The notes beneath the pieces are model-generated. The model had not been told where the DNA came from. It saw nothing but the letters and a program-made list of their open reading frames with translations, and ran no database searches. The translations under genes were made by a program, and so were the position numbers. DNA of 19,187 nucleotides, taken from NCBI GenBank assembly GCA_007126835.1, contig SLAO01000001.1, positions 1 through 19,187 of the forward strand, in the 5' to 3' direction. This DNA comes from Nitriliruptorales bacterium. Its GTDB lineage: Bacteria; Actinomycetota; Nitriliruptoria; Euzebyales; Egibacteraceae. Positions within the stretch are counted from its first letter, which is position 1. Each line of letters starts with the position of its first letter. Positions 1 to 7,258 of the stretch are shown in pieces.

Positions 1-1005
1 CCAGAGGTCCTCCAGGGGCGCGCCGGTGGCCGCCAGCATGTTGCGCAGCGCCACGTCCATCGTCAGCCCGCTGCCCGCCAGGGATCCGTCGTCGAGCCAC
101 ATCGCCCCGTCGCGGTGGGTGACGTTGCGGTCGTCGAAGCGGTAGGTGCCCTCCGCCAACCCGGCGGCCCGCAACGCGTCGGTGACGAGGCAGATGCCGT
201 CTGGGCCCTTGGCGCGCCACGCGACGGCGAGCGCCCCGGGATGCACGTGGACGTTGTCCGCGATGACCTCGCAACGCACTCGAGGGTCCGAGAGCATCGC
301 GCCGACCATCCCCGGCTCGCGGTGATGCAGTGGCGACATCGCGTTGAACAGGTGGGTGGTGTGGTCCACCCCGAGGTCGATGGCGGCCAGTGCTTCGCCG
401 TACGTGGCGTCGCTGTGGCCGGCGCTGACGGTGGCCCCGTGCGCACGGAAGGTGGCGATGGTCTGCCGGTTCGACTCGAACTCGGGAGCGAGGCTGATCA
501 GTCGCACGACACCGGTTCGGAGCAGGGCGGTGATCTCGTCGGGATCGGCGAGGCGGATGTGCTCGGGCGCCTGCGCACCGCAGCGCTTGAGGTTGAGGTA
601 GGGGCCCTCCAGGTGGACGCCGAGCACCCGCGCACCGGGCCCGGGGGCGGACATCACGTCGGCCACGGCCTCCACGGCGGCCAGGGTGTCCTCGCGCGAT
701 GCGGTCCACGTGGTGGGGCAAAACGCCGTAACGCCGTGGTCGGCGTAGAACTGCGCCATCGCCCGGATGCCGTCGGGGTCCGCGTCCATGGTCTCGTGGC
801 CCACCGCCCCGTGGACGTGGACGTCGATGAAGCCCGGCAGCAGCGTCGATCCCGCCCCGTCGAGCATCTGCGCCTCGACGTTGAGTTGAGGTGGAGGGTC
901 ACCCTCGCCGATTGCGGTGATCGACCCACCCTCAGCTAGCACCCAGCCAGGGGCCAGCGGCCCGGCCGGGGTCAGCACCGTCGTGTTGGCAACGAGCAGC
1001 GTCAT
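1..1005 (-). CDS. nagA: N-acetylglucosamine-6-phosphate deacetylase (NagA), 3' end beyond window
   Basis: Cytosolic amidohydrolase that converts GlcNAc-6-P to glucosamine-6-P and acetate. I translated the reverse strand from ATG at 1005: 335 codons stay open to the left edge, so the C-terminus is missing (family length is about 380). Metal and catalytic motifs are all present: PGFIDVHVHG (H63, H65), HLEGPY (E133), SAGHSDA (H197), THLFNAM (H218), IADNVHVHP, and the catalytic Asp in VTDA (D276), followed by LAGSGLTMD. A GAGGAG ribosome site lies about 6 nt before ATG. It sits 76 nt downstream of the SIS-domain deaminase gene on the same strand and probably forms an operon with it; the deaminase would use this enzyme's product. 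Identification is firm from motifs; a dihydroorotase-like relative is unlikely given HLEGPY and THLFNAM. Confidence 0.95.
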   Translation of the reverse strand, partial: MTLLVANTTVLTPAGPLAPGWVLAEGGSITAIGEGDPPPQLNVEAQMLDGAGSTLLPGFIDVHVHGAVGHETMDADPDGIRAMAQFYADHGVTAFCPTTWTASREDTLAAVEAVADVMSAPGPGARVLGVHLEGPYLNLKRCGAQAPEHIRLADPDEITALLRTGVVRLISLAPEFESNRQTIATFRAHGATVSAGHSDATYGEALAAIDLGVDHTTHLFNAMSPLHHREPGMVGAMLSDPRVRCEVIADNVHVHPGALAVAWRAKGPDGICLVTDALRAAGLAEGTYRFDDRNVTHRDGAMWLDDGSLAGSGLTMDVALRNMLAATGAPLEDLW

Positions 1006-1081
1006 GGTGGTCTCCTCGACCTCATGGGCGGCGGTTGGGATGGTTCCCTGAGTGGGGACTTGGGCTGGGTTTGGGTCCTCG

Positions 1082-2104
1082 CTAGTGGGTGGCGGTGACC
1101 TTCGCCAGCCCTTCTGGGCGGTCGGGGTCGAGCCCGAGCGCCAGGGCGGTCTCTCGTGCGAGCTGCTGGGCGCGCACCACCGCAGGGATCGTCGAAAGCG
1201 CCTCGTCCACGCCGGCGCCGGCGGGCAGGTCGCAGTCGCCCGGGCCGATGCGCAGCAGAGGGCGGCCGCGGGCGGTGACGCGACGCTCGAGCGCATCGAG
1301 GTCGTCGGTGGCAGGACCGGCACCTCGGACCGTCAGCACGGGCAGGTCGCGTTCGAGCACGGCGATCGGGCCGTGGAGGAAGTCGGCGGTCGAGTAGCCC
1401 AGCGCCAGCATCGAGGTGGTCTCTTTGATCTTCAGGGCGGCCTCCAGCGCGACCGCGTAGTGGTAGCCGCGGCTGACGGTGATCAGCCCGCTGGCGGTCG
1501 CCAGCTGCGCGCCGGCGGTGGCGGCCGGATCCTCGTCGTCCAGCACCGCTTGGACTGCTTGGGGCAGCGCGTCCCAGGCCGCCTCGTCCCACGGGGCATC
1601 GCCCAGCGCCTCGGCGAGCACCGCGAACGCCGCGACCGTGGCGGTGAACGTTTTGGTGGCAGGCACGGCCTCCTCGTCGCCCGCGCGGAGGGCCAGCACG
1701 GTGTGCGCACCGAGCGCCAGTGGCGCATCGGGGTCGTTGGTGATCGCCACCGTGGTGGCACCGCCCTCCCGGTAGGCGCCGAGGACATCGACGATCTCTG
1801 GGGTGCGCCCGGATTGGCTGACGCCGACCGCCAGCCAGCCGTCAAGGTTGGGCCGCACCCCGTAGCGGGTGACCAGGCTCGGCGCCGCCAACGCGACGGG
1901 CACCCGCAGCGCCGCCTCGAGGGCGTAGCGTCCGAACACCGCCGCGAAGTCCGACGACCCGCGGGCCACCAGCACGATGCCCCGCGGGGCTGGCACCACC
2001 GCGCGTAGCTCCTCGCCCGCGGAGTGCCGTGCCTGCGCCAGCCGTGCCAGGACCTCGGGTTGCTCGCGCATCTCGCGCGCCATCAGCGATCCGGGGGTGG
2101 GCAC
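1082..2104 (-). CDS. Two-SIS-domain glucosamine-6-phosphate deaminase/isomerase (NagB-II/GlmS-isomerase type)
   Basis: A 340-residue protein equivalent to the isomerase half of GlmS without the glutaminase domain. SIS domain 1 has VARGSSDFAA (residues 46-55) and GVSQSGRTPEI (94-104), then VPATKTFTAT (148-156); SIS domain 2 has SRGYHYAVALEAALKIKE (211-228) and ADFLHGPIAVL. The C-terminus LDPDRPEGLAKVT is the usual tail of this family. I chose GTG at 2104 because GAGGAGG (2110-2116) lies 5 nt upstream; the internal ATG at 2083 would cut off the PGSLM segment. Next to nagA the likely job is glucosamine-6-P to fructose-6-P plus ammonia (NagB-II), but related AgaS or fructosamine-phosphate deglycases share these motifs, so substrate is inferred from context. 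A TAGGCT box at 2172-2177 on this strand may be its -10. Confidence 0.88.
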   Translation of the reverse strand: MPTPGSLMAREMREQPEVLARLAQARHSAGEELRAVVPAPRGIVLVARGSSDFAAVFGRYALEAALRVPVALAAPSLVTRYGVRPNLDGWLAVGVSQSGRTPEIVDVLGAYREGGATTVAITNDPDAPLALGAHTVLALRAGDEEAVPATKTFTATVAAFAVLAEALGDAPWDEAAWDALPQAVQAVLDDEDPAATAGAQLATASGLITVSRGYHYAVALEAALKIKETTSMLALGYSTADFLHGPIAVLERDLPVLTVRGAGPATDDLDALERRVTARGRPLLRIGPGDCDLPAGAGVDEALSTIPAVVRAQQLARETALALGLDPDRPEGLAKVTATH

Positions 2105-2109
2105 AGCGG

Positions 2110-2116
2110 CCTCCTC
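2110..2116 (-). promoter_or_regulatory. Ribosome binding site deciding the GTG start of the SIS deaminase
   Basis: Reverse-strand GAGGAGG with a 5-nt spacer to GTG 2104. It supports the GTG start over the in-frame ATG 21 nt further in. Confidence 0.7.
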
Positions 2117-2171
2117 GAGCAGGACGACGGGCAACGGATGGCTGGAGGCTGGCCCGCCATCCGCATCGCTC

Positions 2172-2177
2172 AGCCTA
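2172..2177 (-). promoter_or_regulatory. Candidate -10 box for the nagB-like/nagA operon
   Basis: Reverse-strand TAGGCT fits TANNNT and lies in the 142-bp divergent gap between the deaminase and the nucleotidyltransferase gene. No good -35 is visible at 17 nt, and the predicted leader would be about 60 nt. Position-based guess. Confidence 0.3.
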
Positions 2178-2231
2178 GAACATGGTCCGCGCGCGCCTCG
2201 CGCCCGGGCGCGCCGTGCGGCTGCCGGTCGA

Positions 2232-2237
2232 TAGACT
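2232..2237 (+). promoter_or_regulatory. Candidate -10 box, possibly leaderless start of the nucleotidyltransferase gene
   Basis: TAGACT ends 9 nt before ATG 2247, and no Shine-Dalgarno sequence is visible before that ATG. Together these suggest a leaderless or near-leaderless transcript, common in actinobacteria. The spacing is slightly longer than the ideal 6-8 nt. Confidence 0.35.
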
Positions 2238-2246
2238 GCGCCCACC

Positions 2247-3332
2247 ATGCGTGCCCTCGTGCTCGCCGGCGGTGCCGGCACGCGCCTCAGACCGCTGACG
2301 GACACGCGGCCTAAGCCGCTGGTCCCCCTCGTTGGGGCGCCCTTCGCGGCGGGTCTGCTGCGACGGCTCGCCGACGTCGGCTGTGAGCGCGCGACGTTCC
2401 TGGTCAGCGATGACGCTCGACCGTTCGCCCCGCTGCAGCATCTCGGGGAGGCCAGCGGCATCGCCGTGGACATCGCCACGGAGGAGACCCCGCTGGACAC
2501 CGCCGGCGCAGTGCGCAGGGCGCTCGCCGGGCCTGGGACCGAGGTCGTCCTCGTGGCCAACGGCGACATCCTGACCGACCTGGACTTCGCTGCGCTGATG
2601 GCGGCCCACGCGCAAGCGGGTGCCACCGCGACGCTCGCCCTGGCCCGTGTGCCCGACACCCGCTCCTTTGGGGTGGTCGTCACCGGCGAGAGCGGGCAGG
2701 TGCAGCGGTTCGTCGAGAAGCCTCCGCCCGGCACCGAGGTGGCCGACACCATCAACGCGGGCACGTACGTGCTCGACCCCGCGGCGTTCGCGGCGTTTCC
2801 CGGGGATGGCCCCCTGTCCTTCGAGCGCGAGGTGTTCCCGGGCTTGCTCGATGCTGGCGCCCGGATGCTCGGCGTGGTCCACGAGGGCTACTGGGCCGAC
2901 CTCGGCACCCCTGCCCGGCTACGCGAGGCCCACGCCGCGGTCATCGCCGGCCGGTGTCGGTGGCCGCTGGGCGCGCAGATGGTCCTTGATGGCGGCATCG
3001 CGCGGCACGAGGACGCTGTGGTCGACGACGCTGCAGGGCTTGCGGGGCCGGTCACCGTCAGCGGCCGGGCCCGCGTGGAGAACGCAGCCCGCCTGCACGA
3101 CGTGGTGCTCGGCGAGGACGCCTTCGTCGGCAGGGACGCGGTCGTCGAGGAAGCCATCCTCGGTGAAGGCGCCGAGATCGGCGACGGCGCGCGGGTGACC
3201 GGTGACGTCGTGCTCGGCGATGGGGCCGTCGTCGGCGAGGGGGCGCAGGTCGGCCCGGGCGTCCGCATCCAGGCGGGGGCAGCCGTCGAGCCGAGGGCGC
3301 GCATCGGGCCCGACACCGAGGTCGAGGCCTGA
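2247..3332 (+). CDS. Sugar-1-phosphate nucleotidyltransferase, probable mannose-1-phosphate guanylyltransferase
   Basis: 361 residues: an N-terminal nucleotidyltransferase fold and a C-terminal left-handed beta-helix. Visible motifs are the nucleotide loop LAGGAGTRLRPLT (7-19) with RPKPLVPL (K23), EETPLDTAGAVR (79-90, GDP-mannose-pyrophosphorylase-like), the metal Asp in ANGDI (D107), VEKP (156-159), INAGTYVL (169-176) and GYWADLGTP (214-222). From about residue 265 hexapeptide-like repeats (GEGAEIGDGARV, GDGAVVGEGAQV) form the helix. It would make GDP-mannose from mannose-1-P and GTP for envelope glycans. The position, upstream of whiB and in the same neighbourhood as phosphomannomutase, matches mycobacterial Rv3264c. 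A glucose-1-phosphate nucleotidyltransferase is the main alternative, as the sequence alone does not fix the base or sugar. Start at ATG 2247 has no clear ribosome site. Confidence 0.85.
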   Translation: MRALVLAGGAGTRLRPLTDTRPKPLVPLVGAPFAAGLLRRLADVGCERATFLVSDDARPFAPLQHLGEASGIAVDIATEETPLDTAGAVRRALAGPGTEVVLVANGDILTDLDFAALMAAHAQAGATATLALARVPDTRSFGVVVTGESGQVQRFVEKPPPGTEVADTINAGTYVLDPAAFAAFPGDGPLSFEREVFPGLLDAGARMLGVVHEGYWADLGTPARLREAHAAVIAGRCRWPLGAQMVLDGGIARHEDAVVDDAAGLAGPVTVSGRARVENAARLHDVVLGEDAFVGRDAVVEEAILGEGAEIGDGARVTGDVVLGDGAVVGEGAQVGPGVRIQAGAAVEPRARIGPDTEVEA

Positions 3333-3443
3333 CCGGCGCGTGAGGACACCAGGGCACTGCCTGCGTCCATTCCTGATCCCCCGGCGGCGCCGGTCGCGGC
3401 GTGATGCTCGTGCTACACAGCGTGGCCTTCTGGTCTGGTGGGG

Positions 3444-3472
3444 TTGACGGTTCCTTCGCGTGGGGACAGACT
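3444..3472 (+). promoter_or_regulatory. Candidate sigma-70-type promoter upstream of whiB
   Basis: TTGACG (3444-3449), a 17-nt spacer and CAGACT (3467-3472) lie in the 248-bp gap between the nucleotidyltransferase gene and whiB, about 108 nt before the whiB start. The surrounding 3480-3510 stretch is notably AT-richer than the genes. The implied leader of about 100 nt would leave room for regulation. The rest of the gap holds only a weak CCGGC/GCCGG hairpin at 3381-3393. Confidence 0.4.
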
Positions 3473-3580
3473 TCCCATTGTGAAGTTACGCAGATGTTAT
3501 TCCAGCATCGCTGCTCGAGACGTTCGGGTGCGCAGAGGACTTCGGAACTCGGCCGAGGGCGAGCGCGAGGAGGCGCGAAC

Positions 3581-3814
3581 GTGATCCAGATCGAGACGCT
3601 GCCCTGGGCTTCCGAGGCCAAGTGCCTGCAGGCCGACCCCGACACCTTCTTTCCGGAGAAGGGCGGATCGACGCGGGAGGCCAAGCGCATCTGCGCCGAG
3701 TGCCCGGTGCGCTCCGAGTGCCTGGAGCACGCCCTCGAGCAGGACGAGAAGTTCGGCATCTGGGGTGGCTTAAGCGAGCGAGAGCGGCGTAAGCTCAAGC
3801 GCCTGGCCTCCTGA
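3581..3814 (+). CDS. whiB: WhiB-family iron-sulfur transcription regulator (WhiB/WhmD/WhiB2-like)
   Basis: A 77-residue protein with the four cluster-binding cysteines C15, C38, C41 and C47 in the C-x22-C-x2-C-x5-C pattern, followed by the WhiB turn GIWGGLSERERRKLKR. FFPEKGGSTREAKRIC is characteristic of the WhiB/WhmD subgroup, which in Streptomyces and mycobacteria works with sigma factor and developmental partners in septation and cell division. I chose GTG 3581 because GAGGAGG (3567-3573) precedes it by 7 nt; the longer reading upstream from 3401 starts in non-coding-looking sequence. Location between a GDP-mannose enzyme and envelope glycosylation genes matches mycobacterial whiB2 (Rv3260c). 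Family is certain; the exact orthologue group is inferred. Confidence 0.95.
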   Translation: MIQIETLPWASEAKCLQADPDTFFPEKGGSTREAKRICAECPVRSECLEHALEQDEKFGIWGGLSERERRKLKRLAS

Positions 3815-3850
3815 CCGGGCCGTCAGGTCCAGCGGCTGGCCTTCCTCCGC

Positions 3851-3856
3851 TAGCAT
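3851..3856 (+). promoter_or_regulatory. Candidate -10 box upstream of the glycosyltransferase gene
   Basis: TAGCAT in the 78-bp gap after whiB, 36 nt before ATG 3893. No convincing -35 is seen, so it could also be chance; read-through from whiB is an alternative. Confidence 0.3.
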
Positions 3857-3892
3857 GCGGGCCGTCGAGCCGGTTCACCGGTCGCGGGGCCG

Positions 3893-6800
3893 ATGGCTTC
3901 CCAGCCGGCGGTGAACCTAGCCCCCTCGCTAAGGAACCACCGCATCAGTATGCCCGAGGACGCGCGCCAGCCCCTGCCGCGGGTGGCCGCCGTGCTAGTC
4001 GTCCACGACGGCGAAGCGTGGCTGCCCGCGGTGCTGTCGACCCTTGGCGCCCAGGACTACCCCGCCCTCGACCTGCTGGTCGTGGACAACGCCTCGACGG
4101 ACGGGACCGCCGAGCTTCTTCAGCGCCGGATCCCCGAGCAGCGCCGCCTGTCGCTGCCGAAGAACATGGGGTTCCCGGGCGCTGTCCACGCGGCGATGCG
4201 CCACGAGCTCGTCGCCGGCGCCGACTACGTGCTGCTGGTGCACGACGACATGCTGCTCGCCCCCGACGCTGTGTCGCGCCTGGTCGAGGCCATGCTCGCC
4301 GACGCCACGCTGGCCGTCGCCGGCCCCAAGCTGCGCGAGTGGGCCGAGGAGCCCCTCCTGCAGCAGGTCGGGATGACCGTGGACCGCTTCGGGCGCGCAG
4401 AATCAGGCGTCGAGCCAGGCGAGCTCGACCAGGGGCAGGCTGACCAGCCGCGCGACGTGCTGTACGTCTCCACCGCCGGCATGCTGCTGCGCACCAACGT
4501 GTTCGCCGAGTTGCACGGCTTCGACGTGCGCATGCCCGCCATGCGCGACGACCTCGACTACTGCTGGCGGGTGTGGCTTACGGGCTGGCGGGTCGGGGTG
4601 GTGCCCGACGCCGTCGCGTATCACGTCGCGGCAGGTTCCCGCGGCGCGCGGGCGCTGTGGCGGCAGCGATCGGGACAGGCCCGCTACCTAAGTGAGCGTC
4701 ACGCCCTGGTGGCCGTGGCCAAGTGCTACGGCCTGCTGCGGCTGGCCTGGCTCGTGCCCGCGATCTTCCTGCTCGGGCTCGGCAAGACCGCAGCGTTCGT
4801 GCTGACCCGCCGGTTCAGCGCGGCTGGCGCTACGTTGCGGGCCTACGTGTGGTCCTTGGGGGCGCTGCCGCGCACCCTGCAGCTGCGCCGCGAGGTCCAG
4901 CGCCGGCGTGTCCGCCGCGACGCCGAGCTGCGACCGCTGTTCGCCACCGGCGTGCCGCGCCTGCGCGACTACACCGACGCGGCACGCGAGTGGCTCGCCG
5001 GGGAGGACACCCCCGCGATTCTCCACGACGGCGCCGTGGCTGCCGACCCCACCCGCTCCGAGCCGCTCGCCCCGTACCGCCTGGCACGCGATCACCCGGT
5101 CGGGGTTGTAGGCCTGCTGCTCGCGGTCGCCTACGCGATCGGGTTGGTGCCCCTGCTCGGACAGGGCCAGCTGATCGGCGGGGACGTCTTGCCCTGGCCC
5201 GACGATGCCACGGCGCTGCTGGAACGCTACGTCAGCGGGGCCGCCGGCGAGCCGCTGGTCAGCGGGGCAGCTCCCTCGCCCATCCAGGCGGTGCTCGGCG
5301 CGGTGGGCCTGCTCGGCTTCGGCAGCGTGTGGGCGGCCCAGCGGATCGTCGTGCTCGGGCTGCTGCCCCTCGCGTGGCTCACCGCGCTGCGGGCCGGGCG
5401 GCTGGTCACCTCCCGCGCGGCGCCCCGGGTGCTGGGAGCCACCCTGTACGTGCTGTCACCCCCGGTGGTGGCCACGCTGGCGCGAGGTCGCCTGGGCGAG
5501 CTCGTCGTCGCCGCGCTGTTGCCCGCCGCCGTGCTGCTGACCGCTCGGGTGGCCGGACCGCGCACCAGACGTGACGCGGCCTGGCGTGCCACGGCGCTGC
5601 TGGCCCTCGTCGCGGCGATCGCGATCGCCGCCTCGCCTGGGGCCGGCCTGGCCGTCGTCGCGGTCCTGGCCGTCGGTGTGGTGGTAGCGGTCTGGCCCGG
5701 GCTCGACCGCATCGGATGGCCGGCGGCGCGGATCGTCACCGCGGTGGTGGGCGCGGGGTTGCTGCTCGGCCCTTGGCTTGCCAGCTTGATCGCCGCCGAG
5801 GGCGTCGCGTTGCCGTCGGCCCCTCCGGTCGACTTGCCCGCCTGGCGCGCGTTGGCACTGATCCCCGACGTCCTGCCTGGCGTCGGCGGTGCCCTCGGGG
5901 TGGTCAGCGCGGCCGCGACGATAGCGGTCGTCATCCTGGCCCTGGTGCTGGGCTTCCTCCTGCGCCCCCTGCCCGTCGCCGCCCTCGTGACCGCGCTGGT
6001 GGCGTCCGCCGCGCTGGGATGGATGGCCGCCCGCGAGGGATGGGACTGGGTGTGGGCCCCAGCGTTGCTGCTGGTGGGTGCCCTGGCGGTCGCCGGGCTC
6101 GCGGTCGTGGCGGCAAGGACGCTGGGCCCGGCTCTGCGCGCCAGGGCGTTTGGAATGGTCCAGATCGTGGCGGTGCTGGGCGCGCTCGTCCTGCTGACTG
6201 GCCTGGGCGCGGGAACGTGGCGGCTGGCGACAGGGCCCTGGGAGGGGCTGGCCCGCGACGTCGAGTTGGTGCCGCCCTTCGTCGCAGGTGAGGAAGACCG
6301 CGTGGGCCCCTATCGGCTGCTGCTGGTCGACACCGACGCTGACGAGTCCCTGCGCTGGACCATCACCGGTGCCGACGGACCGCGCCTAGATACGTTCGGC
6401 ACGCTGCCAAGCCCGGTCCTGGCAGGCCACGTGGAGCAAGCCCTCGCCGGGGTCATCGGCGGTGACCCCGACGCCGGTGCCGACCTCGGCCGCCTCAACG
6501 TGCGCTACGTCGTGCTGAGCGACGACGCCGGAGAGCGGCTGGCCGGCCAGCTCGTGCGTCAACCCGACCTCGAACCGCTGGCGGCAGGCGGCGGTGGGGT
6601 GCTGCGGGTCCGCGCCTGGCTGCCTCGCGCGGCGCTCCTGCCCGACGACGCCGCCGAGCGCGTGCTGTCGGACGCGTCACCCGGCGACCTGTCCGAGTTC
6701 GAGGAGGACGGCCTGCCGCGGCGCGACATGGGCGTCTACCGCGGCGTACCCGCCCAGCACGGCGCGCTGGTGGTCGCCGAAGCGCCCGGCCAGGTTGCCG

Positions 6801-7258
6801 TCACCGCGAACGGATCCACGCTGCCCAGGCTCGAGCTTGACGTCGAGACGCCGGTGCAGGCCTTCGACGTGCCCCAAGACGCCGGGGTCGTGACCGTCCG
6901 GCCCGCCGATGAGGGTCAGCGCCTGCTCATGGTGGGCCTCGAGGCGGTCGTGGCCCTGGCCTTGCTCTCGTTGCTGCTCCGCCCTCCGGGCTTCGCGCAG
7001 CCTCCGGCGCCGAAACGGGCACCGGCAGCCACGCCCTCAGCGTTTCGTGGCGCCGACGTCTACGGGCGGCGCGACGATGGCGTGACGCCGGCCTCCGATA
7101 AGCCGGCTGGTTCGCCGGTTGGCGCAGACGGCCCGTCCGACGAGGAGGAACGTGGGCCCCGCGACCCAGGCGAGAGGTCCGCGCCACACGAGGATGCGCC
7201 AGCGCAGCCGGTCGATGGGGAAAAACCCTCCTCCGTCGAGGAAGGGCGCCCCTCATGA
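3893..7258 (+). CDS. Large membrane glycosyltransferase: GT2 domain plus multi-TM and extracytoplasmic regions
   Basis: 1121 residues. Residues about 31-250 form a family 2 glycosyltransferase domain: VAAVLVVHDGEAWLP, LLVVDNASTDGT (61-72), KNMGFPGA, metal-binding region VHDDM (116-120) and likely catalytic-base segment MRDDLDYCWR (217-226). About a dozen hydrophobic segments follow between residues 285 and 770, then a soluble, probably external region (YRLLLVDTDADESLRW onward), one more membrane segment near residue 1020 (LLMVGLEAVVALALLSLLL), and a charged, Pro-rich tail of roughly 90 residues. It probably adds a sugar to a lipid-linked or surface glycan. ATG 3893 is used, but ATG 3950 (MPEDARQPLP) is also possible and neither has a strong ribosome site. 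Its stop overlaps the next start (ATGA), so the two products are likely partners. Acceptor and donor cannot be read from sequence. Confidence 0.88.
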   Translation: MASQPAVNLAPSLRNHRISMPEDARQPLPRVAAVLVVHDGEAWLPAVLSTLGAQDYPALDLLVVDNASTDGTAELLQRRIPEQRRLSLPKNMGFPGAVHAAMRHELVAGADYVLLVHDDMLLAPDAVSRLVEAMLADATLAVAGPKLREWAEEPLLQQVGMTVDRFGRAESGVEPGELDQGQADQPRDVLYVSTAGMLLRTNVFAELHGFDVRMPAMRDDLDYCWRVWLTGWRVGVVPDAVAYHVAAGSRGARALWRQRSGQARYLSERHALVAVAKCYGLLRLAWLVPAIFLLGLGKTAAFVLTRRFSAAGATLRAYVWSLGALPRTLQLRREVQRRRVRRDAELRPLFATGVPRLRDYTDAAREWLAGEDTPAILHDGAVAADPTRSEPLAPYRLARDHPVGVVGLLLAVAYAIGLVPLLGQGQLIGGDVLPWPDDATALLERYVSGAAGEPLVSGAAPSPIQAVLGAVGLLGFGSVWAAQRIVVLGLLPLAWLTALRAGRLVTSRAAPRVLGATLYVLSPPVVATLARGRLGELVVAALLPAAVLLTARVAGPRTRRDAAWRATALLALVAAIAIAASPGAGLAVVAVLAVGVVVAVWPGLDRIGWPAARIVTAVVGAGLLLGPWLASLIAAEGVALPSAPPVDLPAWRALALIPDVLPGVGGALGVVSAAATIAVVILALVLGFLLRPLPVAALVTALVASAALGWMAAREGWDWVWAPALLLVGALAVAGLAVVAARTLGPALRARAFGMVQIVAVLGALVLLTGLGAGTWRLATGPWEGLARDVELVPPFVAGEEDRVGPYRLLLVDTDADESLRWTITGADGPRLDTFGTLPSPVLAGHVEQALAGVIGGDPDAGADLGRLNVRYVVLSDDAGERLAGQLVRQPDLEPLAAGGGGVLRVRAWLPRAALLPDDAAERVLSDASPGDLSEFEEDGLPRRDMGVYRGVPAQHGALVVAEAPGQVAVTANGSTLPRLELDVETPVQAFDVPQDAGVVTVRPADEGQRLLMVGLEAVVALALLSLLLRPPGFAQPPAPKRAPAATPSAFRGADVYGRRDDGVTPASDKPAGSPVGADGPSDEEERGPRDPGERSAPHEDAPAQPVDGEKPSSVEEGRPS

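Noticed and set aside
115..939. Long plus-strand open frame opposite nagA
   Set aside because: Antisense shadow of nagA: the minus strand carries all NagA motifs, and the plus frame has none.
2105..2764. N-terminal extension of the SIS deaminase by over 200 residues
   Set aside because: The extra part is antisense to the nucleotidyltransferase gene; the GTG at 2104 with a strong ribosome site is the better start.
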